DNA of 64,000 bases from Rhodococcus yunnanensis NBRC 103083. GTDB taxonomy: Bacteria; Actinomycetota; Actinomycetes; Mycobacteriales; Mycobacteriaceae. Positions 42,337 through 51,609 of the stretch are shown in pieces; the stretch's first letter is position 1, and each line of letters starts with the position of its first letter. The translations under genes were made by a program, and so were the position numbers. The notes under the pieces are model-generated. The model was not told the origin of the DNA. It saw only the letters and a list, made by a program, of their open reading frames with translations, and did not search any database. The stretch spans positions 1-64,000 of the forward strand of contig NZ_BCXH01000016.1 in the NCBI RefSeq assembly GCF_001895005.1. The letters are read 5' to 3'.

Positions 42337-43139
42337 TCGCATTCGACCACGTCACCCAGTTCGTCGACGACCGACACGCATCGGCGGGCACATTGCGCTC
42401 GGCCGGCCTGCATGCCGTCGAAGGTGGCAAGCACCAGGGGTTCGGTAGCGCAAACGATCTGTGCCACTTCGACCTCTTCTACATCGAGATGCTCGAGATC
42501 ATCGACCGCGAGGAGGCCGCGAACAGCGGATCCGAGGTCTGCCGCTATGCCGTCGACTTCCTGACCGGCGGTGAGGGTCTCGCAACGCTCGCCTTCGAGA
42601 CCGATGACCTGACGGCAGTGCGAGAGCGACTGATCGAGCACGGGTTCACGGTCGCAGAGCCGGTGTCCATGCAACGTGTGCACGACGACGGGTTCGTCTC
42701 GCACTCGAAGATCATCTACCCCGAGTCGAGCGACCTGGACATCATCGCGCCGATCGTGATCGAGCGATCTGCCACCGCGGATCAACGACGTGACTCACTG
42801 CGCTCGGTCGGCGTTGTCGCCGACCATCCGCTCGGGGAGATCGCCGTCGAGTTCATCGGAGTGGCCGTCCGGGATGCGCTTGCCAGTGCCGCTACGATCG
42901 GCGCTGCGTACGGCGTGTCGTTCGATACCGACCTGCGGCACGAGGGAACCGATCGCTACGCCGACGTCCAACTCGATCGAGCACGGCTGCGCTTCGTCGA
43001 ACCCACGACCGATGACGGCGCCGCCGCCGCGCGGCTCGCCGCCCGAGGCCCCGGCCCGTTCTGCATCGGAGTGAAGACAACCGATGCAACGGTCGAGACG
43101 TTGAACCGGATCGATGGAATCGGCTGGTGCGCAGCATGA
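42333..43139 (+). CDS. VOC-superfamily (glyoxalase-3-like) protein of the hydantoinase operon
   Basis: 268 residues from the GTG at 42333, coupled to both neighbours by overlaps. It has the internal repeat of the VOC fold: a first half with IAFDHVTQFVDD, FDLFYIEMLEIID, LATLAFETDDLTAVRERLIEHGF; a second half with GEIAVEFIGVAVRDA and FCIGVKTTDATVET. Relatives annotated as glyoxalase-like domain proteins (Glyoxalase_3) occur with hydantoinase and racemase genes. A racemase, isomerase or lactam-handling step on the product is possible; the exact reaction is not inferable. Confidence 0.7.
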   Translation: MIAFDHVTQFVDDRHASAGTLRSAGLHAVEGGKHQGFGSANDLCHFDLFYIEMLEIIDREEAANSGSEVCRYAVDFLTGGEGLATLAFETDDLTAVRERLIEHGFTVAEPVSMQRVHDDGFVSHSKIIYPESSDLDIIAPIVIERSATADQRRDSLRSVGVVADHPLGEIAVEFIGVAVRDALASAATIGAAYGVSFDTDLRHEGTDRYADVQLDRARLRFVEPTTDDGAAAARLAARGPGPFCIGVKTTDATVETLNRIDGIGWCAA

Positions 43140-44626
43140 CCGCTCAGTTGGATGCCCCGGACCTTCAGCGGGCGTTGGCACTGGCAACCGTCATCGATAC
43201 CCGCCTCTACATCGGTGGCCGGTACGTCGCCCCTGCTCGATCCGAGACGATCGAGGTGCTCGACCCCGCCACCGCGTCGGTGATCGCCACGGTCTCGGCG
43301 GCGACCGCACCCGATATCGATGCCGCGGTTCACGCTGCGCGCGAGGCGTTCCGCGGCCCCTGGTCTCGGTTGACACCGAGTGCACGCGCGACCCTGCTGC
43401 GCCGGCTCGCCGACCGCCTCGAAGCGGCCGCGGAGGACTTCGCCCTCGTCGAGAGCCTCGACAACGGCAAGCCACTCGCGCTCGCCCGCGGCGACATCGC
43501 TGCGTCGATCGAGGTATTCCGGTACTACGCGGGATGGGCCGACAAGATCGACGGCCGCTCGGTCACCCCGTCGACGATGACCGGGTGGCAGGGCTACACC
43601 CGGAAGAAGCCCATCGGTGTTGTCGGCCAGATCATTCCATGGAACTTTCCGTTGAACATGGCGTCGTGGAAATTGGCTCCGGCGCTGGCCACCGGAAATA
43701 CGGTCGTCCTCAAGCCGTCGGAACTCACTCCCCTGACGGCGCTGATGCTTGCCGGGCTCGTCGACGAGTGCGGTTTCCCTCCCGGCGTCGTCAACATCGT
43801 CCCGGGATACGGCGCTGGAGCCGGTGCGGCGCTCGCACAGCATCCGGGCGTCGACAAGATCGCGTTCACGGGGTCCGTCGAGACGGGCCGTTCGATCGGC
43901 CATGCCGCCGTCGACTCGATGAAACGCGTCAGCCTCGAACTCGGAGGTAAATCTCCGACGATCGTGCTTCCCGACGCTGACGTCGAATCTGCAATAGCCG
44001 GTGTGTGCCATGCGATCTTCACCAATCAGGGCGAGGTGTGCACCGCGGGTTCGCGCGCCTTCGTACACGAAAAGCTCTACGACCGCGTGCTCGCGGGCAT
44101 CATCGCTCGAATCGAGTCCATCACCGTCGGTGGCGGGCTCGCACCGGGGACCGAGATGGGCCCGTTGATCAGTGCCGCCCAACGAGACAAGGTCGACGGG
44201 TTCGTCGAGCGGGCTCGCACCGGAGGTGCAACCGTGTACTCGGGTGCGACGCCGTCCGACTCGGCAGGATTCTTCTACCCACCGACCGTCGTCGCCGATG
44301 TTGCACGCACGTCGGAGATCGCGACGCAGGAGGTATTCGGGCCGGTTCTCGTGGTGCATCGGTACACCGACGCCGACGACGTAGCCGCGTGGGCCAACGA
44401 CTCGGAATTCGGTTTGGCTGCCGGAATTTTCGGACGCGACATCTCGGCGATCATGACACTGGCCGACAGGCTCGACGCCGGTAGCGTGTGGGTGAACGGG
44501 TACCACGGAGTCGACCCGACGATGCCGTTCGGTGGGTTCAAGTCCTCGGGCTGGGGACGCGAGCTCGGTCCCGATGCCCTCGATCTGTACACCGAGACCA
44601 CCGCCGTGAACGTATGCCTGGGCTGA
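43136..44626 (+). CDS. NAD(P)-dependent aldehyde dehydrogenase
   Basis: 496 residues from the ATG at 43136, overlapping the VOC stop as ATGA. Canonical motifs: PWNFPLNM (168-175), FTGSVETGR (244-252), catalytic Glu268 in ELGGKSP, and catalytic Cys302 in NQGEVCTAGSR; the last helix region has PFGGFKSSGWGRELG. Residue numbers coincide with the standard ALDH numbering. It should oxidise an aldehyde made in the pathway to a carboxylate. The next gene starts within its last 13 bases. Confidence 0.9.
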   Translation: MTAQLDAPDLQRALALATVIDTRLYIGGRYVAPARSETIEVLDPATASVIATVSAATAPDIDAAVHAAREAFRGPWSRLTPSARATLLRRLADRLEAAAEDFALVESLDNGKPLALARGDIAASIEVFRYYAGWADKIDGRSVTPSTMTGWQGYTRKKPIGVVGQIIPWNFPLNMASWKLAPALATGNTVVLKPSELTPLTALMLAGLVDECGFPPGVVNIVPGYGAGAGAALAQHPGVDKIAFTGSVETGRSIGHAAVDSMKRVSLELGGKSPTIVLPDADVESAIAGVCHAIFTNQGEVCTAGSRAFVHEKLYDRVLAGIIARIESITVGGGLAPGTEMGPLISAAQRDKVDGFVERARTGGATVYSGATPSDSAGFFYPPTVVADVARTSEIATQEVFGPVLVVHRYTDADDVAAWANDSEFGLAAGIFGRDISAIMTLADRLDAGSVWVNGYHGVDPTMPFGGFKSSGWGRELGPDALDLYTETTAVNVCLG

Positions 44627-45834
44627 CCGGTTCACTCGACGCATTGAGTGCGTGGACCCCTGCCCGGGTGCGCGACACCGAGCGTGACCTGTTCGTGAAA
44701 GAGAACATCGAGGTTGCCGGCCAGCCGTTTTCGGCTGGTTCGGCGACCCGAGCGGGTATCCGCGGCGGCGCGGATGCCGAGTGCGTCGCGGCGGCGAAAG
44801 CCGCGGGCTTCAGGGTCATCGGGACGACGCGGTGCGACGAGTTCGCCTACGGCTGCACCGGCGAGACCAACAGCGCAGGCCCGTGCCGAAATCCGCATGA
44901 TCTCACCCGGATCGCCGGCGGTTCCAGTAGCGGCAGTGCCGCCGCTGTGGCCGCCGGGCTGTCCCGGTTCGCGCTCGGCACCGACACCGGTGGTTCGGTG
45001 CGCATCCCGGCGGCGCTGTGCGGAGTCTTCGGCTTCAAGCCCTCGTACGGATCCATCGGTACCAGTGGGGTTGTGCCACTGTCGTTCTCGTTGGACCATG
45101 TCGGCATCATCGCCGATTCGTTCGACGCGCTCCTGGCGTTGTGGGGTGCCTACGCACCGTACGTGGACGGCCCACCGGTTCGGGTGGGACTCGCCGCGGA
45201 AGCGGAAGCATACGAGAGCGACGATGTGGTCGGTGCCGCGTGGGCATCCGTCGTGGATACCCTCTCGCCCAACGGCACTGCGCCGATACCCGGATGGCAC
45301 GAGGCCGCCGTCGCGGGCCGGATGATCCAGGGTTACGAGGCGCGCGCGGCGCACGGGCACACACTCGTCTCGTCGGCGACGTTGCTGCACCCCGACGTCC
45401 GGGCGCGACTGTCTGCGGCGTCGAACATCACCGAAGGTCAGTACAGACGGGCCGTCGACTCGATGGTCGAGTGCCGCGGGGTCGCCGCAACGCAGTTCTC
45501 CGACGTCGATGTCGTTGTCCTCCCGACGGTCCCGATCCAGGCTCCCCTCATCGGTGATCGGAGCCTCGACGTCCGCGAGCTACTGCTCAGGAACACCCGC
45601 GCAGCCAATTTCTCCGGACTGCCCGCCCTGAGCATCCCTGTCCCCAGCGCCGGCTTGCCTGTCGGGCTTCAGGTCATCGGCCCCAGCAACGACATCGTGT
45701 TGCGGGCAGGCGCGCAGATCGTACGGGCGCTCGAGGTCACTCCTGGTGGAATACCCGTGCGCGAGTCCAATGCCGTTCGAGCGCAGACAGTTCCGATTCC
45801 GACCGATCGGGCCGCACAAGACTGCACGCAGTGA
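44614..45834 (+). CDS. Amidase-signature family hydrolase
   Basis: 406 residues from the ATG at 44614, overlapping the ALDH stop by 13 bp. The Ser-cisSer-Lys triad is intact: Lys29 (VKEN), the GGSSSGSAA block with the cis-Ser around 104-106, and nucleophile Ser128 in TDTGGSVRIPAA. At about 400 residues it is near the short AtzF/indoleacetamide-hydrolase type without the extra C-terminal domain. It would split an amide, ureide or carbamoyl product of ring opening and release ammonia. Its last 98 bp overlap the convergent RpiR gene. Confidence 0.85.
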   Translation: MPGLTGSLDALSAWTPARVRDTERDLFVKENIEVAGQPFSAGSATRAGIRGGADAECVAAAKAAGFRVIGTTRCDEFAYGCTGETNSAGPCRNPHDLTRIAGGSSSGSAAAVAAGLSRFALGTDTGGSVRIPAALCGVFGFKPSYGSIGTSGVVPLSFSLDHVGIIADSFDALLALWGAYAPYVDGPPVRVGLAAEAEAYESDDVVGAAWASVVDTLSPNGTAPIPGWHEAAVAGRMIQGYEARAAHGHTLVSSATLLHPDVRARLSAASNITEGQYRRAVDSMVECRGVAATQFSDVDVVVLPTVPIQAPLIGDRSLDVRELLLRNTRAANFSGLPALSIPVPSAGLPVGLQVIGPSNDIVLRAGAQIVRALEVTPGGIPVRESNAVRAQTVPIPTDRAAQDCTQ

Positions 45835-46594
45835 CCAATGCATTGACCACCGAGGTGACGGTCGTGGTCGATTGGAAGAATTCGGATCTGTTGGTAGCAA
45901 CGACGAGAGCGAGGTCCGAGCGTGTTGCCGTCGGACTCAGAACGTCGTCGGTGATGGCGATGCGGCCCATCTTCATTTCCTGCGCCAAGTCCACCGCTGC
46001 CACCGTCTGCGCGTTGTAGCGCCGCAAAGCAACGCTGACGACGACATCCCGCTCGTCGCCGTCGTGCAGATCCAGCGATGCGTCCGAGCCGGGCCCCTCG
46101 ATGGTCCTGGCGTCGATGCCGATCATCCGCAGCCCGGATCGGAGCAATTGGGCGGCGGGAAACGACATCAGATTCCCGACGGTGTACACCCGCCGGGCAT
46201 CGGTCAGAAGTTGGACCGCGGAATCGAACTGATCGGCGGCCACAGTGCTCACCGACCGGTGCAACGCTTCGGCGTCGTCGGTGAGATAGCTGCGCAGAAT
46301 CGAATCACCTGCAGTGGATCCGACGGTGGACGCGAATCTGCTGACCGTCGTCACCTCGTTCTTCAGCATCACCTGCAGCGCGCGCCTCATGTCCGGATAT
46401 CCCGAATATCCGAGCGTCTGCGCGAAGCGGACGACAGTCGCCTCGCTGACACCGACGTTGTCGGCGAGGCTCGACGCCGTCAGCAGGCCCGCAGCGTTCT
46501 GCTGGTCGGTGACGTATTCGGCCACGCGCCGAAACCCACGAGAGAAGGTCGACGCGCGTTCACGGATACGGCTGTCCAGACTGGCGTCGCTCAT
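45737..46594 (-). CDS. RpiR-family transcriptional regulator with SIS domain
   Basis: 285 residues. The N-terminal HTH_6 domain has LTASSLADNVGVSEATVVRFAQTLGYSGYPDMRRAL (about 38-73); the C-terminal SIS domain (about 125-250) has RRVYTVGNLMSFPAAQLLRSGLRMIGIDA and DVVVSVALRRYNAQTVAAVDLAQEMKMGRIAITDD. SIS domains usually bind phosphosugars, but some RpiR members control amine and hydantoin-type pathways. It ends inside the amidase gene. Motifs at its own promoter and before the MHS transporter gene match, so it probably governs the whole catabolic operon. Confidence 0.85.
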   Translation of the reverse strand: MSDASLDSRIRERASTFSRGFRRVAEYVTDQQNAAGLLTASSLADNVGVSEATVVRFAQTLGYSGYPDMRRALQVMLKNEVTTVSRFASTVGSTAGDSILRSYLTDDAEALHRSVSTVAADQFDSAVQLLTDARRVYTVGNLMSFPAAQLLRSGLRMIGIDARTIEGPGSDASLDLHDGDERDVVVSVALRRYNAQTVAAVDLAQEMKMGRIAITDDVLSPTATRSDLALVVATNRSEFFQSTTTVTSVVNALVTACSLVRPDRSESELSALERHWTRARVFHQE

Positions 46595-46619
46595 CGCGCC
46601 GACCCCCCGATATGCAGAC

Positions 46620-46644
46620 CTTTCTTACGCCTCATGCAAGAAAG
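46620..46644. promoter_or_regulatory. Inverted repeat upstream of the RpiR gene
   Basis: CTTTCTT (46620-46626) and AAGAAAG (46638-46644) form a perfect 7-bp inverted repeat with an 11-bp centre, 26 bp before the RpiR start. The right half lies in ATGCAAGAAA, the motif also found upstream of the MHS transporter gene at 37171-37180. Likely RpiR binding site. Confidence 0.55.
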
Positions 46645-46670
46645 CATACCGACATCGAGGGAGACGGCGC

Positions 46671-46790
46671 ATGACCGAGTTACCCGGCGCTGCCACTACC
46701 GAAGAGCTCGGCGAGGTCAGCCAGCGGATCCGGCGCAGGCTCGGCGATGGTGACGATCGGCGACGCCCTTCGTCGAGTGTAGGAATATCC
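46671..46790 (+). pseudogene. Possible 5' remnant of a lost gene
   Basis: AGGGAGA is followed by an ATG at 46671 and about 30 plausible codons (TELPGAATTEELGEVSQRIR, then basic). After that the frame turns into Arg/Ser-rich sequence antisense to the convergent membrane protein. The start resembles the first helix of transketolase N-terminal subunits, which often neighbour RpiR genes, but the match is too short to be sure. The rest of the 46595-46867 gap shows nothing else. Confidence 0.3.
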
Positions 46791-46867
46791 GAAATGTCAG
46801 CATCTCGCACAACGGACTTCGATGGCAGCCGGTTCGCCGTGCCTGCCGCAGTTTCCATGGTTCGTGC

Positions 46868-48112
46868 TCACTGTCGTAGCCCTGCATCTCGCCGCCGCAG
46901 CAGCACGAGCGCCCCGGCTGCTGCGGCGACCGAGAGAATCGCGGTCGCGGTCGACGTCCATTCCCAGCCACTGGGCCAGCGCGTCGGCTCGACGGTGGTG
47001 AGCGGGGTGTAGGCCGTCCAACCGAATTGGGCGACGATGGGGACCGATACCACGATCGGCGTGGTCACCGAGATTGTCGCAGCGGGTACATCGGTCGGCA
47101 ACAGGGACGCGAAGACGAGCCCGACGGCGAAAGGCAGCAGCAAGAGGTGGGCGGTCGATTCGATCCCGTTGGTGAACAGTCCCGCCGCGGCCACCACCGC
47201 TAGCAGCGCGAAACCCACCAAGGGAACCGGCCACCTGCACCCGATCACCGTGCCCGCCACCAGCATTGCCGAGAACACGACAGCGGCAACGGTCCCCGAC
47301 GACGCTGACGACACCGACCCAGTCGACACCACTGCCGCGTACGCCAGCGCAGCCAGCACCACCGCACCCGTCGCGGCGCGGAGTGCAAAGGCGGCACCGA
47401 CGAGCAGCGGTACGACTGCAAGACCGAGCAGCCACCGACTCCCCATCGCTCCGTTGGAACCCAGCGAGGACACCGACCGTACGAACAGCCAATACAGCAC
47501 CAACCCCGCGACCGGAACCGCCGCGCCCACCACCAGCGCTCGCGCGCTCCCACGCGCCGGCTCGGACGCGTTGTCGAACACCGAAGCCCACACCGACGCC
47601 ACCAGCAGAAGTGCAAGCACACCCAGTAGGACCAGGAGGTATGTCCGAGGCGAGGACGCCATGTAGTCCCGATACCGGTAAGGAACGTGCTCGAGCGGAC
47701 CCAGCATGACAAACGCCGACATCACTCCGACTACGAGGGCGCACTGCAACAACCGCCGCGCTGGGCCGACTGCGAGTGCAGCGCTGCCACCGAGGATCAG
47801 TCCCGCCGCGAGCCCACGCAGATGCAATTGAACCGGCGAATGCACCAGGGTTGCCACCGCGAGCACCGCGATACCGATTCCGCTGGCAATGAACGCCGTT
47901 CGGTTGTTCCGGCTCTTGACGGACACGAGCACGGCGACTATCGCACCGAGCGCCGCTGCCGACGCCGCACTGTCGAAGAACACATCGAGCCGATAGCCGC
48001 CGAGCATCGGCGCGTGATTGCGCGAGGTCGTCGTCGACAGGGTCAACGCGGCGACGAAGGCCCCGGTGAGAATCGTGACCAGCGCGCATACGCGTCGGGC
48101 ATGGGGTAGCAC
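46868..48112 (-). CDS. Polytopic membrane protein, unknown function
   Basis: 414 residues from the GTG at 48112, with about eleven to twelve hydrophobic helices and very few charged residues between them. A conserved-looking segment, LGPLEHVPYRYRDYMASSPRTYLLV (about 137-161), sits in an extracytoplasmic loop. The start follows the stop of the small secreted protein gene by 3 bp, so the two are co-transcribed. Another frame of similar length on the same strand is Arg-rich and is rejected. No transporter family motif is recognised. Confidence 0.65.
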   Translation of the reverse strand: MLPHARRVCALVTILTGAFVAALTLSTTTSRNHAPMLGGYRLDVFFDSAASAAALGAIVAVLVSVKSRNNRTAFIASGIGIAVLAVATLVHSPVQLHLRGLAAGLILGGSAALAVGPARRLLQCALVVGVMSAFVMLGPLEHVPYRYRDYMASSPRTYLLVLLGVLALLLVASVWASVFDNASEPARGSARALVVGAAVPVAGLVLYWLFVRSVSSLGSNGAMGSRWLLGLAVVPLLVGAAFALRAATGAVVLAALAYAAVVSTGSVSSASSGTVAAVVFSAMLVAGTVIGCRWPVPLVGFALLAVVAAAGLFTNGIESTAHLLLLPFAVGLVFASLLPTDVPAATISVTTPIVVSVPIVAQFGWTAYTPLTTVEPTRWPSGWEWTSTATAILSVAAAAGALVLLRRRDAGLRQ

Positions 48113-48115
48113 CGA

Positions 48116-48403
48116 CTACCCGCTCCAACCCCAGTTGTACGGGTTGAACACGACTCGGTACCAGACGTCAGTGTCGGGAACGTTGGTGCACGGCACGATG
48201 ATGATCGACTGCGAAGACTGCTCGAGCGACTGCGCCTTGCTGCAGAAGTACTGTCCGCCTTCACCGGAGTTCTCTGATCGGTAGACCGGCCCGTAGTGCC
48301 ACTGGTCGGCGCTCGCCGTCGTGGCACCGACACCTGCGCCCACCACGATCGGCAACGCCATGACTCCGGTGAGCACTGCAATGCGTCGGCTCGTTCGTTT
48401 CAT
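48116..48403 (-). CDS. Small secreted protein
   Basis: 95 residues. A clear Sec signal peptide (basic start, hydrophobic core to about residue 27, cleavage near TASA-D) leaves a mature chain of about 62 residues with two Cys (FCSKAQ and VPCTN) that could form one disulfide, and an aromatic end (YRVVFNPYNWGWSG). Actinobacteria encode many such short secreted proteins of unknown role. Same operon as the membrane protein, three bases apart. Confidence 0.65.
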   Translation of the reverse strand: MKRTSRRIAVLTGVMALPIVVGAGVGATTASADQWHYGPVYRSENSGEGGQYFCSKAQSLEQSSQSIIIVPCTNVPDTDVWYRVVFNPYNWGWSG

Positions 48404-48490
48404 GAAGTCACGCCTTTCGTCGGTGGAGCTCGTACGACACTCGTCGGGATCCGAGCGCGGAGCGTTACCGAACGGTATCGAGGTGAGGTT

Positions 48491-49933
48491 TCATGTCCCA
48501 CAGAAGGTTCGGAAGCCCTCGGCGAACTCCACCGGCGCAGGCTCGGCGTACTTCGACAATCCTTCGCGGCGGACGAACGGATGGGTCACCACATCCAGCA
48601 GCTCGTGGAACGGTGCGAGGTCACCGGCTGTCGCAGCCCGAAGTGCCGCGTCGACCAGGTGATTGCGCGGGATGTACAGGGGATTGACGCGGTCCATGGC
48701 GTCGGCGATCACCGAGGGTTCACCGCTGAGCACAGCCTTCCATCGCTCGATCCACGGCTCGAAGCCGTCGAGTGTGGTTGGTTGTCCGCGCAATTGCGCG
48801 GCAAGGGCGCGGAAGGTGTTGGTCCAGTCGGAACCGTGCTGCTGCATCAGGGCGAACAGGTCGTCGACCAGTGCGCTGTCCGGCGCACCGGATAGGCCGA
48901 GCTTGGCCGCCAGACCCGCCGAGTAGTACCGGCCGTAGCGCTCGGAGAAGCTGTCGAGCACGGCCGACACCGCGGCGATCGCGTCGTTCGGATCGGGAGC
49001 GACGAGCCGGAGCAGCGTTTCGCCGAACCGCGCCAGATTCCAGTGCAGCACCGGTGGCTGATTGCCGTACGCGTAACGGCCACCCTGGTCGATCGAGCTG
49101 AACACTGCGTTCGGGTCGAATGCGTCGAGGAATGCGCACGGGCCGTAGTCGATGGTCTGCCCGGAGATGGTGGTGTTGTCTGTGTTCATCACTCCGTGCA
49201 CGAAACCCGTCAGCATCCACTGGGCCACCAATGACGCTTGAGCATCGACGACCGCTTCGTAGAACGCCAGGTAGCGGTCGGGACGGTCCAGAAGCTGTGG
49301 GTAGTGGCGGGCGATCGCATAGTCTGCGAGAGGCTGCACCAGACCGTCGCGTCGAGCTGCGAACTCGAAGGTGCCCACGCGGAGGTGGCTTGCGGCGACG
49401 CGGGCGAGGACAGCTCCTGGTTCGGGGCCCTCGCGCAGCACGTAGGTGCCGGTCGCGGTGACCGCCAGAGACCGGGTCGTGGGGATACCGAGCGCGTACA
49501 TGGCCTCGCTGATGAGGTACTCCCGCAGCATCGGGCCGACGACGGCGTACCCATCCCCGCCGCGTGAGAACGGCGTCGGGCCGGAGCCCTTCAGATGCAG
49601 ATCGACCCTGCTGCCGGCGGCATCGACCAGCTCACCGAGCAGAAGCGCGCGGCCGTCGCCGAGTCGGGGTGCGTAACCGCCGAACTGGTGGCCTGCGTAC
49701 GCCATGGCCACCGGCTTCGCACCGGCCGGCGCCGTCGATCCCGCCAATATCTCGGGGGAATCCCGCAGGTCGTCGACGTTCAGACCGAGCGAGGACGCCA
49801 GCTGCTCGTTGAGCACGAGCACTCTCGGTGCGGGAGCAGACGCGCCCTGCCAGGGCACCGTCAGCCCTTCCACCTCGTCGGCGAACGTGCTCTCCAACCC
49901 CGCGAGCAACGAGGACTGTGTATCTGCGGCCAT
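48491..49933 (-). CDS. selO: SelO (YdiU) family pseudokinase-fold AMPylase
   Basis: 480 residues from the ATG at 49933; the upstream open frame is not convincing. Family signatures: [105 protein letters not shown] and [10 protein letters not shown]-like [13 protein letters not shown]. Known SelO proteins bind ATP in a flipped orientation and AMPylate targets tied to redox balance. The C-terminal Cys (FCGT) replaces the selenocysteine motif of animals. Alone between two divergent units. Confidence 0.9.
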   Translation of the reverse strand: MAADTQSSLLAGLESTFADEVEGLTVPWQGASAPAPRVLVLNEQLASSLGLNVDDLRDSPEILAGSTAPAGAKPVAMAYAGHQFGGYAPRLGDGRALLLGELVDAAGSRVDLHLKGSGPTPFSRGGDGYAVVGPMLREYLISEAMYALGIPTTRSLAVTATGTYVLREGPEPGAVLARVAASHLRVGTFEFAARRDGLVQPLADYAIARHYPQLLDRPDRYLAFYEAVVDAQASLVAQWMLTGFVHGVMNTDNTTISGQTIDYGPCAFLDAFDPNAVFSSIDQGGRYAYGNQPPVLHWNLARFGETLLRLVAPDPNDAIAAVSAVLDSFSERYGRYYSAGLAAKLGLSGAPDSALVDDLFALMQQHGSDWTNTFRALAAQLRGQPTTLDGFEPWIERWKAVLSGEPSVIADAMDRVNPLYIPRNHLVDAALRAATAGDLAPFHELLDVVTHPFVRREGLSKYAEPAPVEFAEGFRTFCGT

Positions 49934-49968
49934 GACCGAGGGTAACCGCCGGAGGTTCGTCGGTGCAC

Positions 49969-51609
49969 TCACGCACGCACGGGAGCGGAGCGAGCATCCC
50001 GGCGCCCCCGCTGAATCTCGGGGTCGGGTAGCGGTGCGGAGTCGATGAGGTTTCGCGTGTACTCGTGCTGCGGGTGGCGGAACACCTCGGAGGCCGTACC
50101 CGTCTCGAGGATCGACCCGGCACGGAGAACTGCGACGCGATCGGCCACCCGGTCCACGACCGCGAGGTCGTGACTGATGAACAGGCACGCAAAACCGAAC
50201 TCTTCACGCAGGTCCGCGAACAACTCCAATACGTGCGCCTGCACCGATACATCGAGAGCGCTCGTCGGCTCGTCGGCCACCAGTAGTTTCGGTGACAGCG
50301 CAAGCGCTCGCGCCAGGGCCACCCGCTGACGCTGCCCACCGGACAGCTCCGCAGGCCTGCGGTCCGCGAAGTCCTTGGGTAGACGCACCGAGTCGAGAAG
50401 GGCTGCGACTCTTGCCGCCTCACCTCCCACCTTGTGCACCACCAGTGGCTCGGCGATGCTCTGCCCGACGCTTCGGCGCGGGTCCAGTGACGCCGCCGGG
50501 TCCTGATGGACCAGCGCCACGTTGCGCCGCAGACCCCTCAGCTGCGACGTCCGTAGGTTGCTCACCGTGGTACCGAGCAGCTCGACCGCCCCGGTGGTCG
50601 CCGGAACCAGGCCGAGGGCAAGCCGACCGAGAGTTGTTTTGCCCGAGCCCGATTCGCCCACCAGACCCACTACCTCACCGTCTCCGACAGTGAGGTTCAC
50701 CGAGTCGAGGGCTGTGAAGGCCTCGGCTCCGTGCCGTCGCGGGTACACCACCGAGACGTCGCGGATGGTGAGGGTGGCTGCGCCACTCGTGCGCGCGAGG
50801 TCACCGCCCGACGCCACTGCGCGCACATGGGGTGTGTCGTCCAACCGCGGCACCGCTGCCAACAGTTCCCTGGTGTACCGCTCGCGGGGCTCGGCGAACA
50901 GTGGGTGCACCGGCTGCGTCTCCACCACCGAACCCTGACGCAGCACCACCACCTGGTCCGCGATGTCGGCGACCACACCCATGTTGTGGGTGATGAGCAG
51001 AATCGCGGTGTTCCGAGTATCACGCAGCCGCCGGAGAAGTTCGAGTATCTCAGCCTGCACGGTGACGTCGAGGGCGGTGGTGGGCTCGTCGGCGATGAGC
51101 AGTTCCGGTTCACCGGACAACGCGAGTGCGATGACGACACGCTGCTTCTGCCCGCCGGACAGTTGGTGTGGGTACCAGTCGATCCGTTTGCCCGCGTCGG
51201 GGATGTCGACGAGCTCGAGCAGCTCGATGGCGCGGGCCCTGGCGTCCTTTTTCGACACCTTTTCGTGCGCGCGCAACGCCTGCGTGATCTGCCACCCGAT
51301 CTTCTGCACGGGATTGAGCGCCGTCTGCGGCTCCTGGAATATCATCGAAGCCCGCACGCCGCGAACCGAATCGAGCAGTCTCTCGTCGGCACCGATGAGC
51401 TCGGTTCCCCCGAGGGTCACCGAACCGGACGCGGATGCACCGTCCGGTAGAAGTCCGAGAATCGTCCGAGCAGTCAACGACTTTCCCGAACCGGACTCGC
51501 CGACCAGCGCGACGATCTCGCGTTGTTCGACGGTGATGTTCACGCGGTCGACTACCGGTGCCGCCGTGCCGAATCGGATGGTCAGATCCTTTATGGTCAA
51601 CAGACTCAT
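49969..51609 (-). CDS. Dipeptide/oligopeptide-type ABC transporter, fused double ATPase
   Basis: 546 residues from the ATG at 51609, overlapping the permease stop. Two complete ATPase halves: Walker A GESGSGKS at about 36-43 and again near 320; signatures LSGGQKQRV and LSGGQRQRV; Walker [13 protein letters not shown] and [12 protein letters not shown]. The halves equal DppD and DppF fused, the GsiA/YejF layout. It energises import through the two permeases upstream. The locus also holds a sulfatase and a TauD-like enzyme, so the cargo is probably an organosulfur compound. Confidence 0.9.
   Translation of the reverse strand: MSLLTIKDLTIRFGTAAPVVDRVNITVEQREIVALVGESGSGKSLTARTILGLLPDGASASGSVTLGGTELIGADERLLDSVRGVRASMIFQEPQTALNPVQKIGWQITQALRAHEKVSKKDARARAIELLELVDIPDAGKRIDWYPHQLSGGQKQRVVIALALSGEPELLIADEPTTALDVTVQAEILELLRRLRDTRNTAILLITHNMGVVADIADQVVVLRQGSVVETQPVHPLFAEPRERYTRELLAAVPRLDDTPHVRAVASGGDLARTSGAATLTIRDVSVVYPRRHGAEAFTALDSVNLTVGDGEVVGLVGESGSGKTTLGRLALGLVPATTGAVELLGTTVSNLRTSQLRGLRRNVALVHQDPAASLDPRRSVGQSIAEPLVVHKVGGEAARVAALLDSVRLPKDFADRRPAELSGGQRQRVALARALALSPKLLVADEPTSALDVSVQAHVLELFADLREEFGFACLFISHDLAVVDRVADRVAVLRAGSILETGTASEVFRHPQHEYTRNLIDSAPLPDPEIQRGRRDARSAPVRA

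Noticed and set aside
46797-48128. 443-residue minus-strand frame over the membrane protein
   Set aside because: Composition is Arg/Gly/Cys-rich nonsense, whereas the overlapping 414-residue frame gives regular hydrophobic helices.
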